A DNA stretch of 64,000 bases, taken from Pseudomonadota bacterium (GTDB lineage: Bacteria > Pseudomonadota > Alphaproteobacteria > Caulobacterales > Caulobacteraceae). Position numbers and translations under genes: made by a program. The DNA is taken from assembly GCA_018241995.1 (NCBI GenBank), contig JAFECT010000002.1:62001-126000 (forward strand), given 5' to 3'. Each line of letters begins with the position of its first letter. The first letter of the stretch is position 1. A model generated the notes under the pieces. That model was not told the DNA's origin. It ran no database searches and worked only from the letters and a program-made list of their open reading frames with translations. Positions 8,719 through 18,499 of this stretch are shown one piece after another.

Positions 8719-9189
8719 CTAGATCTGCTCATAGAAGGTCGTGAAGCTCGACAGCAGAAGGCCCATCCAGCGAATTTCGGTGAAGCCGAACGCCGTGGTG
8801 GGGGTGGCAAGGGTATGCAGCGCCCGGGCGTGGGCGTTGAGCTTGCCGAAACGGGTCGGGACCGGGCTCCGGAACCGCCATTCGAAATTCTCGCCCAACT
8901 GCACGCCGCGGGCCTCGACGCCCGTGGCCAGGTCACGCGCCCAGTAGTGCGCCTCGCCGTCGCTGGCGAGCTCCCAGCGCACCGTGTGGGTCGTGCCGTT
9001 GTCGAACACGAACACCTGCTCGGTCTCGGCCGAGCGCGATGCAGTCCTGCCCTGGCCGTGGGCGGAGTAGCGGCTCACCGGCCGACCACGGCCATCGCGG
9101 ACCACGCCCCAGCCGCGCCAGGGTTTGATGAAGAACGCGTCCGGCCGGAACAGCAGGGTGGCCGGCGGGGGCACGATGGTGTCGCTCAT
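8719..9189 (-). CDS. DUF3833-like protein
   Basis: The 156-residue protein has no signal peptide or membrane segment. Its pattern (FRPDAFFIKPWRGWGVVRD, later YWARDLATGVEARGVQLG and a C-terminal FGFTEIRWMGLLLSSFTTFYE) matches the layout of DUF3833 proteins, a lipocalin-like beta-rich family of unknown function, though I judge this by eye. It converges on kup and is divergent from argG. Confidence 0.65.
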   Translation of the reverse strand: MSDTIVPPPATLLFRPDAFFIKPWRGWGVVRDGRGRPVSRYSAHGQGRTASRSAETEQVFVFDNGTTHTVRWELASDGEAHYWARDLATGVEARGVQLGENFEWRFRSPVPTRFGKLNAHARALHTLATPTTAFGFTEIRWMGLLLSSFTTFYEQI

Positions 9190-9282
9190 CTCGGCTCCGC
9201 TAACCCGTGGAATCCTAGGGCGGCTTCCGCTCTCCGCACAGTTCTTTTTGCGGGCCCGCCTCTCCCCTGGCCAGAACAGTGC

Positions 9283-9309
9283 TTGAACCCCGGCCCCATG
9301 GGCTATACA
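9283..9309 (+). promoter_or_regulatory. probable housekeeping promoter of argG
   Basis: TTGAACC at 9283-9289 and GCTATACA at 9302-9309 are separated by 12 bases. They resemble the Caulobacter sigma-73 consensus TTGACGS / GCTANAWC, with 5 of 7 and 6 of 8 matches and correct spacing. Transcription would start about 40 bases before the argG start codon. Confidence 0.6.
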
Positions 9310-9356
9310 CGCCGCCGGTTCCGCGATTTCCGCACTGCAGCATGAAGGGTCCGCCG

Positions 9357-10586
<1,230 letters not shown>

Positions 10587-10590
10587 CCCG

Positions 10591-11352
10591 CTACAGCGCG
10601 CACAGACCGGTGCAGTCGGTGCGGCTCATCACCCTGCGGATAAGCGCGATCTTGGCCTTGACCGCAGGCGAGGCTTTGGGGCTGGCCATCTCCCTGTCGG
10701 CAGCGGCGACGACGGCGTGGCGCTGCTCCAGGGTAAGGGCCGCCGCATAGATGTCGGCCAGGTCCGCGGCGCGTCCCACGACCAGCAGTTGGTTCTCCTG
10801 CCGGCTTCCATCCTCGGGAACGGTGACTGCGCCCTGGTATATGCTCAGCGCGCCATTCCGGATCTGGTTCAAACCTTCACGCTGCTGCGTGGTCCACTCG
10901 CCAGGGCGAATGTTCGCCGCGAAGCGCTCGATGGCCGGCATCATCCTGGCGCCGCAGCCGATGGTGAAGCCCAACGCCACGGCGATCTCGTCCTGATAGC
11001 GGTCGGTGTTGGCCCTCATCGCCGCTTCCACCTGCGCCTCGGGGGCGTTGGCGGCGACGCCCCATCGCATATAGCCGAACAGGTTCTCTATCGGACCGGA
11101 GCAGACCTGGAGGGTCGCGGCCAGATCCTGGCCCGCCATGGCCGGCAGCACGCGTTCGTCGAAAGCGGCCCGGATCATGCGGCCGCCGGCGGGATCCGCA
11201 AGTCGTGGGGGAGCGCCCCCGGCGCTGAGCGCCGCCTTGAGTTCGACATTGGCCTTGGCCAGGTCGTCCAGGCTCTGCGCCCGGACCGGCGTGGCGGCGA
11301 GCGCCAGCATGGCGAAAGCCGCGCCCATGGCGGCGAAAATTGACCTGCGCAT
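10591..11352 (-). CDS. secreted protein of unknown function
   Basis: I do not recognise this protein. From ATG 11352 it is 253 residues: an arginine-started signal peptide (MRRSIFAAMG... cleaved near PVRAQS), then an alpha-helical, alanine-rich body with two cysteines in the middle (VCSGP, IGCGARM) and two at the end (TDCTGLCAL). An alternative GTG or ATG at 11373 adds seven residues in front of the signal peptide. It is convergent with argG; no neighbour suggests a role. Confidence 0.75.
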   Translation of the reverse strand: MRRSIFAAMGAAFAMLALAATPVRAQSLDDLAKANVELKAALSAGGAPPRLADPAGGRMIRAAFDERVLPAMAGQDLAATLQVCSGPIENLFGYMRWGVAANAPEAQVEAAMRANTDRYQDEIAVALGFTIGCGARMMPAIERFAANIRPGEWTTQQREGLNQIRNGALSIYQGAVTVPEDGSRQENQLLVVGRAADLADIYAAALTLEQRHAVVAAADREMASPKASPAVKAKIALIRRVMSRTDCTGLCAL

Positions 11353-11472
11353 CTCGACGCCCCCAATCCGCATCGGTTCGAGCGTCAGGATAGGCCCAGT
11401 GGCGTGCCGCGGGCAAACGCCTTGGAGCCTCCGGGCGAGGAGCGGCCGGCGCCGCCCCTCGGTTTCGGCGGT

Positions 11473-12096
11473 TCAGATTCGCGGGCTTGAGGTCAGTCCC
11501 GGACGGTCGAGATCGTCCACCGCGTAGGGCTGGCCGTCAGGATCGAAGCGCGACCAACCCTCTTCGCGATAGGCGCGGGCGCGCGTGTCGAGGTCGGCGC
11601 GGCCGGCGCGATCCAGCACGCTGCGGGCGGTGGCTTCCTGCTCCGGACCGACGCGGGCGATCACCAGCGTCCCGCCGCGACGCACGCCTTCGGCATAGAC
11701 GTGGGCGTGCTCTTCGGGGACCCCCGCCTCGGTCAGGGCACCGATCAGGCCGCCGGCCGCTCCGCCGACCACCGCGCCCGCCACGGCGCCGGTGAGGGTC
11801 GAGACCAGCCAGCCGGCCGCGACTACCGGGCCGATGCCGGGAATGGCCAGCATGCCGAGGCCGGCAAGTAGGCCGCCCACGGCGCCCACGGCGCCGCCGA
11901 TCTCCGCCCCCTGGCCGGCGTCGGCCGCCACATGGTCGCCCTTGGCTCCGAAGCTGCGCGGCTCGCCGGTCGCCCGGCCGTCCCGGTCGGGGCCGACGAT
12001 GGAAATGTCGTTGGAGGCGATGCCGAGCGACTGCAGCTCGCGCACCGCGGCGGAGCCGGCGTCATAGCTGTCGAACAGGCCGGAAACTGTGGTCAT
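11473..12096 (-). CDS. general stress protein 17M-like (YflT-type) domain protein
   Basis: The N-terminal 40 residues (VSGLFDSYDAGSAAVRELQS...DISIVGP) match the YflT / general stress protein 17M-like domain, a small alpha/beta unit. It is followed by a glycine/alanine-rich hydrophobic middle (near residues 65-125, two helices with GG zippers) and a second copy-like half GTLVIARVGPEQEATARSVLDRAG. The 207-residue architecture of duplicated ferredoxin-like halves around a hydrophobic insert is common in proteins induced by stress; function is not established. It stands alone between two minus-strand genes. Confidence 0.75.
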   Translation of the reverse strand: MTTVSGLFDSYDAGSAAVRELQSLGIASNDISIVGPDRDGRATGEPRSFGAKGDHVAADAGQGAEIGGAVGAVGGLLAGLGMLAIPGIGPVVAAGWLVSTLTGAVAGAVVGGAAGGLIGALTEAGVPEEHAHVYAEGVRRGGTLVIARVGPEQEATARSVLDRAGRADLDTRARAYREEGWSRFDPDGQPYAVDDLDRPGLTSSPRI

Positions 12097-12196
12097 GGGA
12101 AGTTCTCACTCAGCAAAGGATAGGGAAGCCAGCATGGCCGGCCATGCCCAACCCGCAGGTGAAGGCATCGTTCCTAAGGCTCAGCTGGCGTTCGAT

Positions 12197-13537
12197 TCAG
12201 GGCCGATCGGCGGCGATCCGCAGGATGGTCCCGTTGCGATCGTCGGCGACCCAGATCGCTCCATCGGGCGCCACCGCCAGACCCACGGGCGCGCCGGTGG
12301 GGCGCAGGCCCTTCACCTCACGCCAGCTCAGGGTGATCGGGGCGACCGCCACGCCGCGGCCGCCAACATAGGGTTTCCAGGCCAGCTTGCCCTTTTCGTC
12401 GGCGGGATAGCGCGCCTTGGCGGAGGGCTGGGGCAGGCCGCGCGCATCCACATCCAGGGCGACGATGCGCGAGCCGGTGGAGCGATAGCCGTGCCAGCTC
12501 ATCAGAAGCTTGCCCTCCAGTCCCGGGAACATGGCCCCGTGATAGTAGAGGATCGACAGGGGCGCGGCGTGCGACGCCATCAGGGCCAAAGGTCTGGCGT
12601 GGGCGTTCGAGGCGCAGTCCATGACGCCCGAGCCGGCCCAGGCCGGCGTCGGCTTGTCCATGTCGGCGCAATAGGGCCAGCCGTAGTGGCGGCCGGGCTC
12701 TATCAGGTTCAGCTCTTCATAGGGCGAGGCGGGCGTGGGAAAGTCATAGCTGTTCTCCGCCTGCAGTAGGGTCCCGGACGGGTGGCGCACCAAGGCCACC
12801 GAATTTCTGAGACCCCGCGCCAGCACCGTGTAGTCCGAGGCCCAGCGTCCCTGTCCCAGATAGGCGTAGCGGCGGATCGCAGCGGTCGCCTCCGCGCCTT
12901 CGCTTTGCGCACAGCGGCCGTTCGGCGCCTTTACCGGCTTGCCCTTGTCGTCTGCGCACTGATCCGAGGGCGCGCCCACATTGACCAGCAGGCTCCAGTC
13001 CTTGTCGAAGATGAAGGTGGAGAGGGGGTGACGGTCCTCGTGCAGGCGATTGTCGGGCAGGCCGCCGACCACGATCTTGAGCGTCTTCTGCGGGTCCGCG
13101 GCGTTGGGATCGAAGGCGGTGATCGCGCCCATGCCGCCGACATAGACCCGCCCGTCCGGTCCGAAGGCGGCGCCGTGCGGCATCGACAGGCCGGCCACGA
13201 GATTCTCAAGCTTCGCGGGGCGGCCCGGAACCGCCGTCATGCGCCAGACGGAGCCCTGGCTCGGGACCCAACGGCCCAGGTCGACCACCAGCCAGCGGGT
13301 CCCGTCCGATCCCAGCGGCAGCAGGGTGCGCGGCAACAGCAGGGGCCGGTCCCTGAACACCTGGGTCTTGGGGCCGATCACCAGGCCCGCGCAGAACCCC
13401 TTGGCCATGTCGATGGGCAGGCGCGGATAGCCGCCGCAGGTCGCGGGTCCCGCGCGATAGAGCTCCCGCTTGGGAGCCGAGGCGGCGGGCGAGGCCAAAA
13501 GCAGCAGGGCGGCTGTGGCAAGGGCCAGGTGACGCAT
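12197..13537 (-). CDS. PQQ-dependent sugar (glucose/sorbosone) dehydrogenase family protein
   Basis: The 446-residue protein has a cleavable signal peptide (MRHLALATAALLLLASPAASA) and a six-bladed beta-propeller typical of soluble sugar dehydrogenases, with GLSMPHGAAFGPDGRVYVGG, ARGLRNSVALVRHPSG, HYGWPYC and the final blade PVGLAVAPDGAIWVADDRNG. Family members oxidise sugars in the periplasm with pyrroloquinoline quinone; actual substrate and cofactor cannot be read here. Unusually many cysteines (about five) suggest disulfides. It starts at ATG 13537 and is divergent from the proline-rich coiled-coil gene. Confidence 0.85.
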   Translation of the reverse strand: MRHLALATAALLLLASPAASAPKRELYRAGPATCGGYPRLPIDMAKGFCAGLVIGPKTQVFRDRPLLLPRTLLPLGSDGTRWLVVDLGRWVPSQGSVWRMTAVPGRPAKLENLVAGLSMPHGAAFGPDGRVYVGGMGAITAFDPNAADPQKTLKIVVGGLPDNRLHEDRHPLSTFIFDKDWSLLVNVGAPSDQCADDKGKPVKAPNGRCAQSEGAEATAAIRRYAYLGQGRWASDYTVLARGLRNSVALVRHPSGTLLQAENSYDFPTPASPYEELNLIEPGRHYGWPYCADMDKPTPAWAGSGVMDCASNAHARPLALMASHAAPLSILYYHGAMFPGLEGKLLMSWHGYRSTGSRIVALDVDARGLPQPSAKARYPADEKGKLAWKPYVGGRGVAVAPITLSWREVKGLRPTGAPVGLAVAPDGAIWVADDRNGTILRIAADRP

Positions 13538-13648
13538 GGTGGCTCCGCGAGCAAGGATATGCGACCTTACGCATCCTTAAGGTGCGGCCAAGGCCTGTCG
13601 GCGCCATGGTCAGGGAACTGGGGGGCCAGAAGCCTCAGGGAGGACACC

Positions 13649-14266
13649 ATGCACCCACGCATTCTGAGAGGCGCCGCCGCCAGCCTGGCCGGGCTCGCCC
13701 TGGTCGCCACCGCCGTGCCGACCGCCTTTGCTCTGACCGCCCCCAAGGCTCCCATGGCGCCTGCCGCCCCGGCGGCTCCGGCCGCGCCTGAAGCGCCTCC
13801 CGCACCGCCGGCTCCTCCGGTTGCGGACACCCCGCCCGCTCCCCCGGCCCCGCCTGCGCCGCCCGCCCCGGAAGATCGCGATATCACCGGCGCCGAAGCC
13901 GACCTGCAGGCCGCCGTGGCCCGTCTGACCGCCGCCATCGAGGCCCGCACCGCCCGGATCGAAGCCGACACCGCGCGCCGCAGCGTCGATATCGAACGCA
14001 TCGTCGCCGACGCCCAGCGCCAGGCCGAACGCGTGCGCATCGACGCACAGCGCTATTCCCTGACCCGCGAGCAGATCGAGAAGATCCGGACCAACGCCCA
14101 GGAGCAGGCCAAGGCCGGCCGCGAAGCCGCCGCCGAAGCTCGTCGCATGGTCGCCGAGCTGAAACCCCAGATCGATGAAGTCCGCCGCGAGGCCAAGCGC
14201 CTGAAGCAGGCCTGCCTCGACGGCAAGATCGAGTGCCGCATCGAGAGGGACGCCGGCGACAACTAA
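13649..14266 (+). CDS. secreted proline/alanine-rich coiled-coil protein of unknown function
   Basis: The 205-residue product has a signal peptide (ending near AFALTAPK), a 45-residue proline/alanine-rich linker with PPAPPAPP repeats, then a long charged helix from about residue 85 to 195 with coiled-coil character (ARIEADTARRSVDIERIVAD), ending with two cysteines (ACLDGKIECRIE). An AGGA lies five bases before ATG 13649, fixing the start; the frame is open far upstream but only as antisense to the dehydrogenase. A cell-wall-spanning or periplasmic scaffold role is possible but is only inference. Confidence 0.75.
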   Translation: MHPRILRGAAASLAGLALVATAVPTAFALTAPKAPMAPAAPAAPAAPEAPPAPPAPPVADTPPAPPAPPAPPAPEDRDITGAEADLQAAVARLTAAIEARTARIEADTARRSVDIERIVADAQRQAERVRIDAQRYSLTREQIEKIRTNAQEQAKAGREAAAEARRMVAELKPQIDEVRREAKRLKQACLDGKIECRIERDAGDN

Positions 14267-14344
14267 TCCGGAGAGACCGGGCCGAGGCGCTCCGGCGCCG
14301 AAAGCCCGGTTGACCTTCGCCGCGTCATGGCGAAGGTGGCCGTC

Positions 14345-15430
14345 ATGACCGACGCGACCGCCATCGACTACGGACGGACCCGGGCGGCGCCTCATGTCGA
14401 GGCGCTGCTCGTTCATGCACGCAGCCTGGACGACGCGGGCCGGCACGAAGACGCCGTGGCCGCCCTGCGCTCAGCCGCCGCCGAGGGTCATGGCGCCGCC
14501 ATGCATGCCCTGGGCGCCCGATTGCTGGTGGGCCGCGATGCGCCGTTCGAGCCGCAGGAAGGCTTGGCGCTGTTGAAGCAGGCCGTAGAAGGGGGCGATC
14601 CCGACGCCACCGCCCTGATGGCCACCCTGACCGCAGCCGGCGCCTGGGTCGAGCCCAGCTGGCCGCGGGCTTTCGAGCTTTTGCAGGCGGCCGCGGAGCG
14701 GGGCTCCGACCGGGGGCAGCGCCAGTTGATCCTGCTGGCCGGTGACAGGCCCCTGGCCGAGCAGACCAAGACGGGCGGCGCCCGTACGCCCGAAACCTGG
14801 GCGCGGCTGCGCGAGAGCGTCGACTTCGCCTACTGGACCACCCCACCCGGGCGCCGTGCGGTGTGCGAGGCGCCGCGGATCCGCCTGGCCGAGGGCTTCA
14901 CAACGCCGGAGGTCTGCGACTGGATCATCGACCGGGCGCGCGGGCGGCTGAAGCCTGCCCTGATGTACGATGGGCGCGAGACCCATGCGTTGGACACCCG
15001 CACCTGCACCGATTTCGTGTTCGACATCGTCGAGGCGGACCTGGTGGTGCTGCTGCTGCGCGCGCGCATCTCCAACCTGACCAAGCTGCCCACCGCCTGC
15101 ATGGAGCCGCCGCAGGTGTTCCACTATGCGCTGGGCCAGGAGATCAAGGCGCACTTCGACCACGTCGGCGGCGCCAAGTCCGAGCACGACGCCGAGCGGA
15201 TCGCCACCTTCCTGATCTATCTGAACGACGGCTATGAGGGCGGCGACCTGAACTTCAGCCGCGTCGGCTTCCAGTACAAAGGCCGCAAGGGCGACGCGAT
15301 CTTCTTCGCCAACGTCGACGCCGAGGGCAAGGCCGACCGCCTGAGCCTGCACGCGGCCCTCCCGATCACGCGCGGCGAGAAATACATGTTCTCGCAGTGG
15401 ATCCAGAACAAGCCGACCGCGGGACGCTAG
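14345..15430 (+). CDS. Sel1-repeat protein fused to a 2OG-Fe(II) prolyl-hydroxylase-like oxygenase
   Basis: The N-terminal 110 residues contain Sel1/TPR-like helical repeats (AVAALRSAAAEGHGAAMHALGAR, ALLKQAVEGGDPDATALMA). The C-terminal 200 residues form a prolyl 4-hydroxylase alpha-type domain, with the iron ligands HFD (in EIKAHFDHVG), the distal His in SLHAALPI and the 2-oxoglutarate-binding Arg in ITRGEKYMF. It likely hydroxylates a protein substrate, perhaps one bound by the repeats. ATG 14345 has an AAGG eight bases before it; ATG 14327 is an alternative. No signal peptide is seen. Confidence 0.85.
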   Translation: MTDATAIDYGRTRAAPHVEALLVHARSLDDAGRHEDAVAALRSAAAEGHGAAMHALGARLLVGRDAPFEPQEGLALLKQAVEGGDPDATALMATLTAAGAWVEPSWPRAFELLQAAAERGSDRGQRQLILLAGDRPLAEQTKTGGARTPETWARLRESVDFAYWTTPPGRRAVCEAPRIRLAEGFTTPEVCDWIIDRARGRLKPALMYDGRETHALDTRTCTDFVFDIVEADLVVLLLRARISNLTKLPTACMEPPQVFHYALGQEIKAHFDHVGGAKSEHDAERIATFLIYLNDGYEGGDLNFSRVGFQYKGRKGDAIFFANVDAEGKADRLSLHAALPITRGEKYMFSQWIQNKPTAGR

Positions 15431-15582
15431 TTCGCTGGCAGCAGCCAAGCTTGCGTGCTGCTAACATGTTGAATTTTATGTGATTTCCGGAACGCGGCGA
15501 TTGCGGCGGCCTTATGCCGATGTCAGCCTGCGAAGGCAAGACGCAAAATCGGGGGCGTCGAGGTCGCGTAAGGGTTCATGTC

Positions 15583-15846
15583 GTGAGCGAGTTCTATCAG
15601 CAGCTCCAAGGCCGCCGTCTCACCACCGCGGAGATCGTCTATCACATGCCGGACCACCCCGGCCTTTTGCAGGAATTCCTGTGGCAGACGCTTGATCAGG
15701 CGCCGGACTTCCCGCGCATCCGCCGCTTCCTCGACTATTGGCGGCGCGAGATCGACGCGGTGATCCACTCGGTTAGTGTCAGCTATGTCGGAACCGTCGC
15801 CCCGGCGCGAATCCGCGTCGCACAGGATTTCAGCCGCTTGCAGTGA
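15583..15846 (+). CDS. usg: Usg-like protein
   Basis: The 87-residue protein starts at GTG 15583 (SEFYQQLQGRRLTTAEIVYH) after an AAGGG ribosome site and matches the Usg family, first noted near tryptophan genes in Caulobacter and common in alphaproteobacteria. The conserved HMPDHPGLLQEFLWQ and a C-terminal HSVSVSYVG are present. Function is unknown. In-frame codons continue upstream to 15514 but encode an unrelated basic stretch. The 152 bases before it hold an AT-richer patch at about 15462-15490 and a six-bp hairpin (15438-15461), but no clear promoter. Confidence 0.8.
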   Translation: MSEFYQQLQGRRLTTAEIVYHMPDHPGLLQEFLWQTLDQAPDFPRIRRFLDYWRREIDAVIHSVSVSYVGTVAPARIRVAQDFSRLQ

Positions 15847-15944
15847 GGTCGCACGCCGGAACACGTCCCTCGAGCGCGTGTTAGACTGAGGAAAGCTCCG
15901 AGGCGTATGGGGCGCGTCACGGCCAAGCCTGCAGGAGACGGCAG

Positions 15945-16487
15945 ATGAAGAAACTGATGATCGCGGCGGCCGCCGCCCTGGCCTTATCGGCCTGCGCCAC
16001 CGCCACGCCCTATGCGCCGGCAGGGCCCGGCCATCATGAGGGCTATTCGGAACAGCGCATCACCGCCGACCGCTATCGCGTCAGCTTCGCCGGCAATTCG
16101 GTGACCTCGCGCGAGACGGTCGAGATGTACCTGCTCTATCGCGCCGCCGAGGTGACGCTACAGAACGGCTACGACTGGTTCGAGACCGCCGATCGCTCGA
16201 CCCAGCGCGATACGCGCTATGTCGGCACGCCTGACCCGTTCTGGGGCCCGTACGGCCCCTATTGGCGCCCGTCCTGGCGGCTCTATCGCCACGGCTTCTG
16301 GGGCCCGTGGGGCCGCGACCCCTGGGGGCCTGACTACGACGTGCAGCAGATCAACCGCTATGAGGCTTCGGCGGAGATCATCATGCACCACGGACCCAAG
16401 CCCGAGGGCGGCCCGCACGCCTTCGACGCCCACCAGGTGATCGAGAACCTGGGCCCGCGCGTGACCCGTCCGGCGCCGCCGAAATAG
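15945..16487 (+). CDS. CC0125/CC1285 family lipoprotein
   Basis: The 180-residue protein has a lipoprotein signal with lipobox LSAC (cysteine near residue 20). The mature part begins with a domain of the kind named after Caulobacter CC0125 (YSEQRITADRYRVSFAGNSVTSRETVEMYLLYRAAEVTL), followed by a tryptophan/proline/glycine-rich segment (FWGPYGPYW, FWGPWGRDPWGPDY) and a conserved C-terminal helix. It should be anchored in the outer membrane. Function is unknown. An AGGAG lies just upstream of ATG 15945. Confidence 0.85.
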   Translation: MKKLMIAAAAALALSACATATPYAPAGPGHHEGYSEQRITADRYRVSFAGNSVTSRETVEMYLLYRAAEVTLQNGYDWFETADRSTQRDTRYVGTPDPFWGPYGPYWRPSWRLYRHGFWGPWGRDPWGPDYDVQQINRYEASAEIIMHHGPKPEGGPHAFDAHQVIENLGPRVTRPAPPK

Positions 16488-16506
16488 GCGCCCGGACGTC
16501 GGCGCC

Positions 16507-17250
16507 TCAGGGCACGAACTTCACCGGGTTGAGCCGGCGCTTGTTAACGTGGCCTTCAGGCGCCGGGCCGGTGTCGTCCGGCAGTTCGCCCTTGAAGTAG
16601 TAGCGCTGCCAGGCCTCCTTGACCGTCTCCGGGTCACGGCGGGCCAAGCGGCGGTTGAACTCGCCGCGCTGCTTGTTCCAGGCGTCGAACTGGCCCTTGA
16701 ACACCGGGTCGCTGTCGATGGAGCGGATCACCGGCTGCACCGCCTCGAGCTTGCGATGCTCGATCAGGGTGATGAAGCAGAACGGCTCGCCCTTCTTGAA
16801 GCTCACGCGGCCGGGGCGGGTGAAAATCCAGTTCATGGTGAAGGGGAACGGCAGCCAGTCGGTCTCGACCAGGCCGGTGAGGGCCTGGATGCCGTCCTTG
16901 ACGTGGTTCGGCGCGCCGGTGGCCCATACCGCCCAGCCCGGCGGGGTGCGGAACAGATAGCCTGCATGGAAGGTCAGCACGCCCTGGGTGAAGTGCGACT
17001 CGATCATCTTGGCGATGTCCGGGTGCGGCCGCTCGGGCGTGATGGTGATGTCTTCCTTCTGCGGCCCGCCGTTCCACTCCGCCGTGAAGGAGAACGGGCA
17101 CAGCAGCTCCCAACCTGTCGTGTTGGCCATGCTGAGCGGCAGGCAGCGGTAGGGGTGGCGATTGTGGAAGGCGTCCATCCAGACGCGGTCGGGCGAGCCC
17201 GGCACCAGCTCGGGCGGTCGCGGCAGCATGGGGTAGCACTCGAGGATCAT
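16507..17250 (-). CDS. DUF6065 family protein
   Basis: The 247-residue soluble protein has the DUF6065 pattern: [28 protein letters not shown] near residues 36-63, an [16 protein letters not shown] block near 103 and a C-terminal charged tail with [16 protein letters not shown]. Family members are often near natural-product or oxygenase genes, but here the neighbours are housekeeping and give no clue. It starts at ATG 17250 and is divergent from the ProX-like gene with 89 bases between starts. Confidence 0.8.
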   Translation of the reverse strand: MILECYPMLPRPPELVPGSPDRVWMDAFHNRHPYRCLPLSMANTTGWELLCPFSFTAEWNGGPQKEDITITPERPHPDIAKMIESHFTQGVLTFHAGYLFRTPPGWAVWATGAPNHVKDGIQALTGLVETDWLPFPFTMNWIFTRPGRVSFKKGEPFCFITLIEHRKLEAVQPVIRSIDSDPVFKGQFDAWNKQRGEFNRRLARRDPETVKEAWQRYYFKGELPDDTGPAPEGHVNKRRLNPVKFVP

Positions 17251-17339
17251 TCCGGCGTTTCCCGAAAGGGCGGCGAAAGCTAAAGCTCACCTATCCTCAT
17301 GCCTCCCGTCCCGTCCAGCCGCCCCCTCCCCACACGCTC

Positions 17340-17867
17340 ATGACCGAGACCGCCCCACCCGTCGGCCGAGCCGAGTTCCTGGCCTTCCTGGAAGCGCAGG
17401 GGATCTCGCACCAGACCTTCGACCATCCGGCGGTCTTCACCGTGGCGGAAGGCCCGGAAATCAAGGCGCACATGCCCGGCGCCCACACCAAGAACCTGTT
17501 CCTGAAGGACAAGAAGGGTCAGCTGTGGCTGATCTCGGCCCGGCAGGACACGGTGATCGACCTGAAGCGCCTGCATCGGACGATCGGGTCGGACCGCCTC
17601 TCGTTCGGCTCGGCCGAACTGATGCTGGAAACGCTGGGCGTCACGCCGGGATCGGTAACCGCCTTCGCCCTGATCAACGACAAGGACCGCCGCATCCGCT
17701 TCGTGCTCGACAAGGCCCTGGCCGATGCGGAGCGGGTGAATTTCCACCCCATGACCAACACCGCCACCACGGGCGTATCGCAGCAGGGCTTCAGCCGCTT
17801 CCTTGCCGCCATTGGCGTGGAGCCCCTGGTCATAGACTTCGCGGCCCTGCAGGTCGCGGCGCCCTGA
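17340..17867 (+). CDS. ProX/YbaK-type prolyl-tRNA editing protein
   Basis: The 175-residue protein is a freestanding aminoacyl-tRNA editing (INS) domain. It has [20 protein letters not shown] and the conserved lysine in [11 protein letters not shown] near residue 50, as in ProX (which hydrolyses Ala-tRNAPro) and related YbaK proteins. The glycine loop [15 protein letters not shown] near residue 100 and the final [13 protein letters not shown] are intact. Which misacylated tRNA it clears cannot be decided by eye. A pyrimidine-rich leader (about 17300-17339) precedes ATG 17340. Confidence 0.9.
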   Translation: MTETAPPVGRAEFLAFLEAQGISHQTFDHPAVFTVAEGPEIKAHMPGAHTKNLFLKDKKGQLWLISARQDTVIDLKRLHRTIGSDRLSFGSAELMLETLGVTPGSVTAFALINDKDRRIRFVLDKALADAERVNFHPMTNTATTGVSQQGFSRFLAAIGVEPLVIDFAALQVAAP

Positions 17868-17974
17868 AGCGCGGCCTTACCAAAACTTAATCAAGGCCCG
17901 CGCATCTGCGCCGCCGCTCCCGGGCCTCTTTCCCTGGTGGACGCGTGCGGCGTCGTGCTTGGGGAGATCCTTCG

Positions 17975-18442
17975 ATGGCGGGGCAAAGCCTGATCGCCCA
18001 GATCGTGGGAACCTGCTGCCTGATCGCGGTCTTCGCCCTGTTCGGGGTCGGCGCCGCCGAGGGCGAGACGACCCGGCGCCTGGCGCAGAGCGCGCCCCTG
18101 TGGCTGCCGGTTGTGTTCGGCCTGCGCGGCTCGGGTCTGGTCAAGTGGGCGGCGCTGCCGACCCTGGGGTTCTGGTTCGTACTGGCGGCCCTGGCCTGGG
18201 CGCGCAGCCAGGGCATGGCCGTGCCGGAACTCAGCGATTTCTCACCCGAGGGCTCCGCCGTGGCGCTGGGCGTGGGCGTGGTGTCCGGACTGGGCGTGCT
18301 GCTGTCACTGATCGTGCGGTCTGAGGCCAGACTCTTGCCGGGCCTCGGCCTTCTGGCCGCCGTGGCGGTGCTGCAGGCCGGCGCCTACCTCGGCTCGATG
18401 TCCATCCAGGCCGACCACCACCGCATGATCGTGGTCGACTAG
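17975..18442 (+). CDS. small integral membrane protein of unknown function
   Basis: The 155-residue product has about four hydrophobic helices (near residues 5-25, 45-75, 92-112 and 118-140) and no recognised motif. The start at ATG 17975 follows a GGAG with good spacing; the frame is open ten codons further. Its TAG stop overlaps the first bases of palindrome copy B. Unknown function; confidence rests on codon use and coherent helices. Confidence 0.7.
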   Translation: MAGQSLIAQIVGTCCLIAVFALFGVGAAEGETTRRLAQSAPLWLPVVFGLRGSGLVKWAALPTLGFWFVLAALAWARSQGMAVPELSDFSPEGSAVALGVGVVSGLGVLLSLIVRSEARLLPGLGLLAAVAVLQAGAYLGSMSIQADHHRMIVVD

Positions 18443-18489
18443 AGCATGTTAGCGAAAGTGGGGCGCACTTTGCCGCCAGAACATGCTCT
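18441..18489. repeat. REP-like intergenic palindrome, copy B
   Basis: Perfect 10-base arms AGAGCATGTT and AACATGCTCT flank an inner imperfect stem built from CGAAAGTG and CACTTTG. Layout and sequence match copy A at 4867-4918. It lies between convergent genes, overlapping the stop codon of the upstream membrane protein, and could also act as a transcription-ending hairpin, though there is no T-tract. Confidence 0.8.
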
Positions 18490-18499
18490 CTAGAAGAGT

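Noticed and set aside
12782-13648. N-terminal extension of the coiled-coil gene across the PQQ-dehydrogenase gene
   Set aside because: It runs antisense to a clear beta-propeller gene; ATG 13649 with an AGGA and a signal peptide is the better start.
14275-14311. ACCGGGC/GCCCGGT hairpin after the coiled-coil gene as a terminator
   Set aside because: The stem is real but no T-tract follows, and it lies just before the next gene's start; not strong enough to list.
17300-17339. C-rich tract (CCCCCTCCCC) before the ProX-like gene as a third C-loop RNA
   Set aside because: No hairpin encloses the tract and there is no T-run; it is just a pyrimidine-rich leader.
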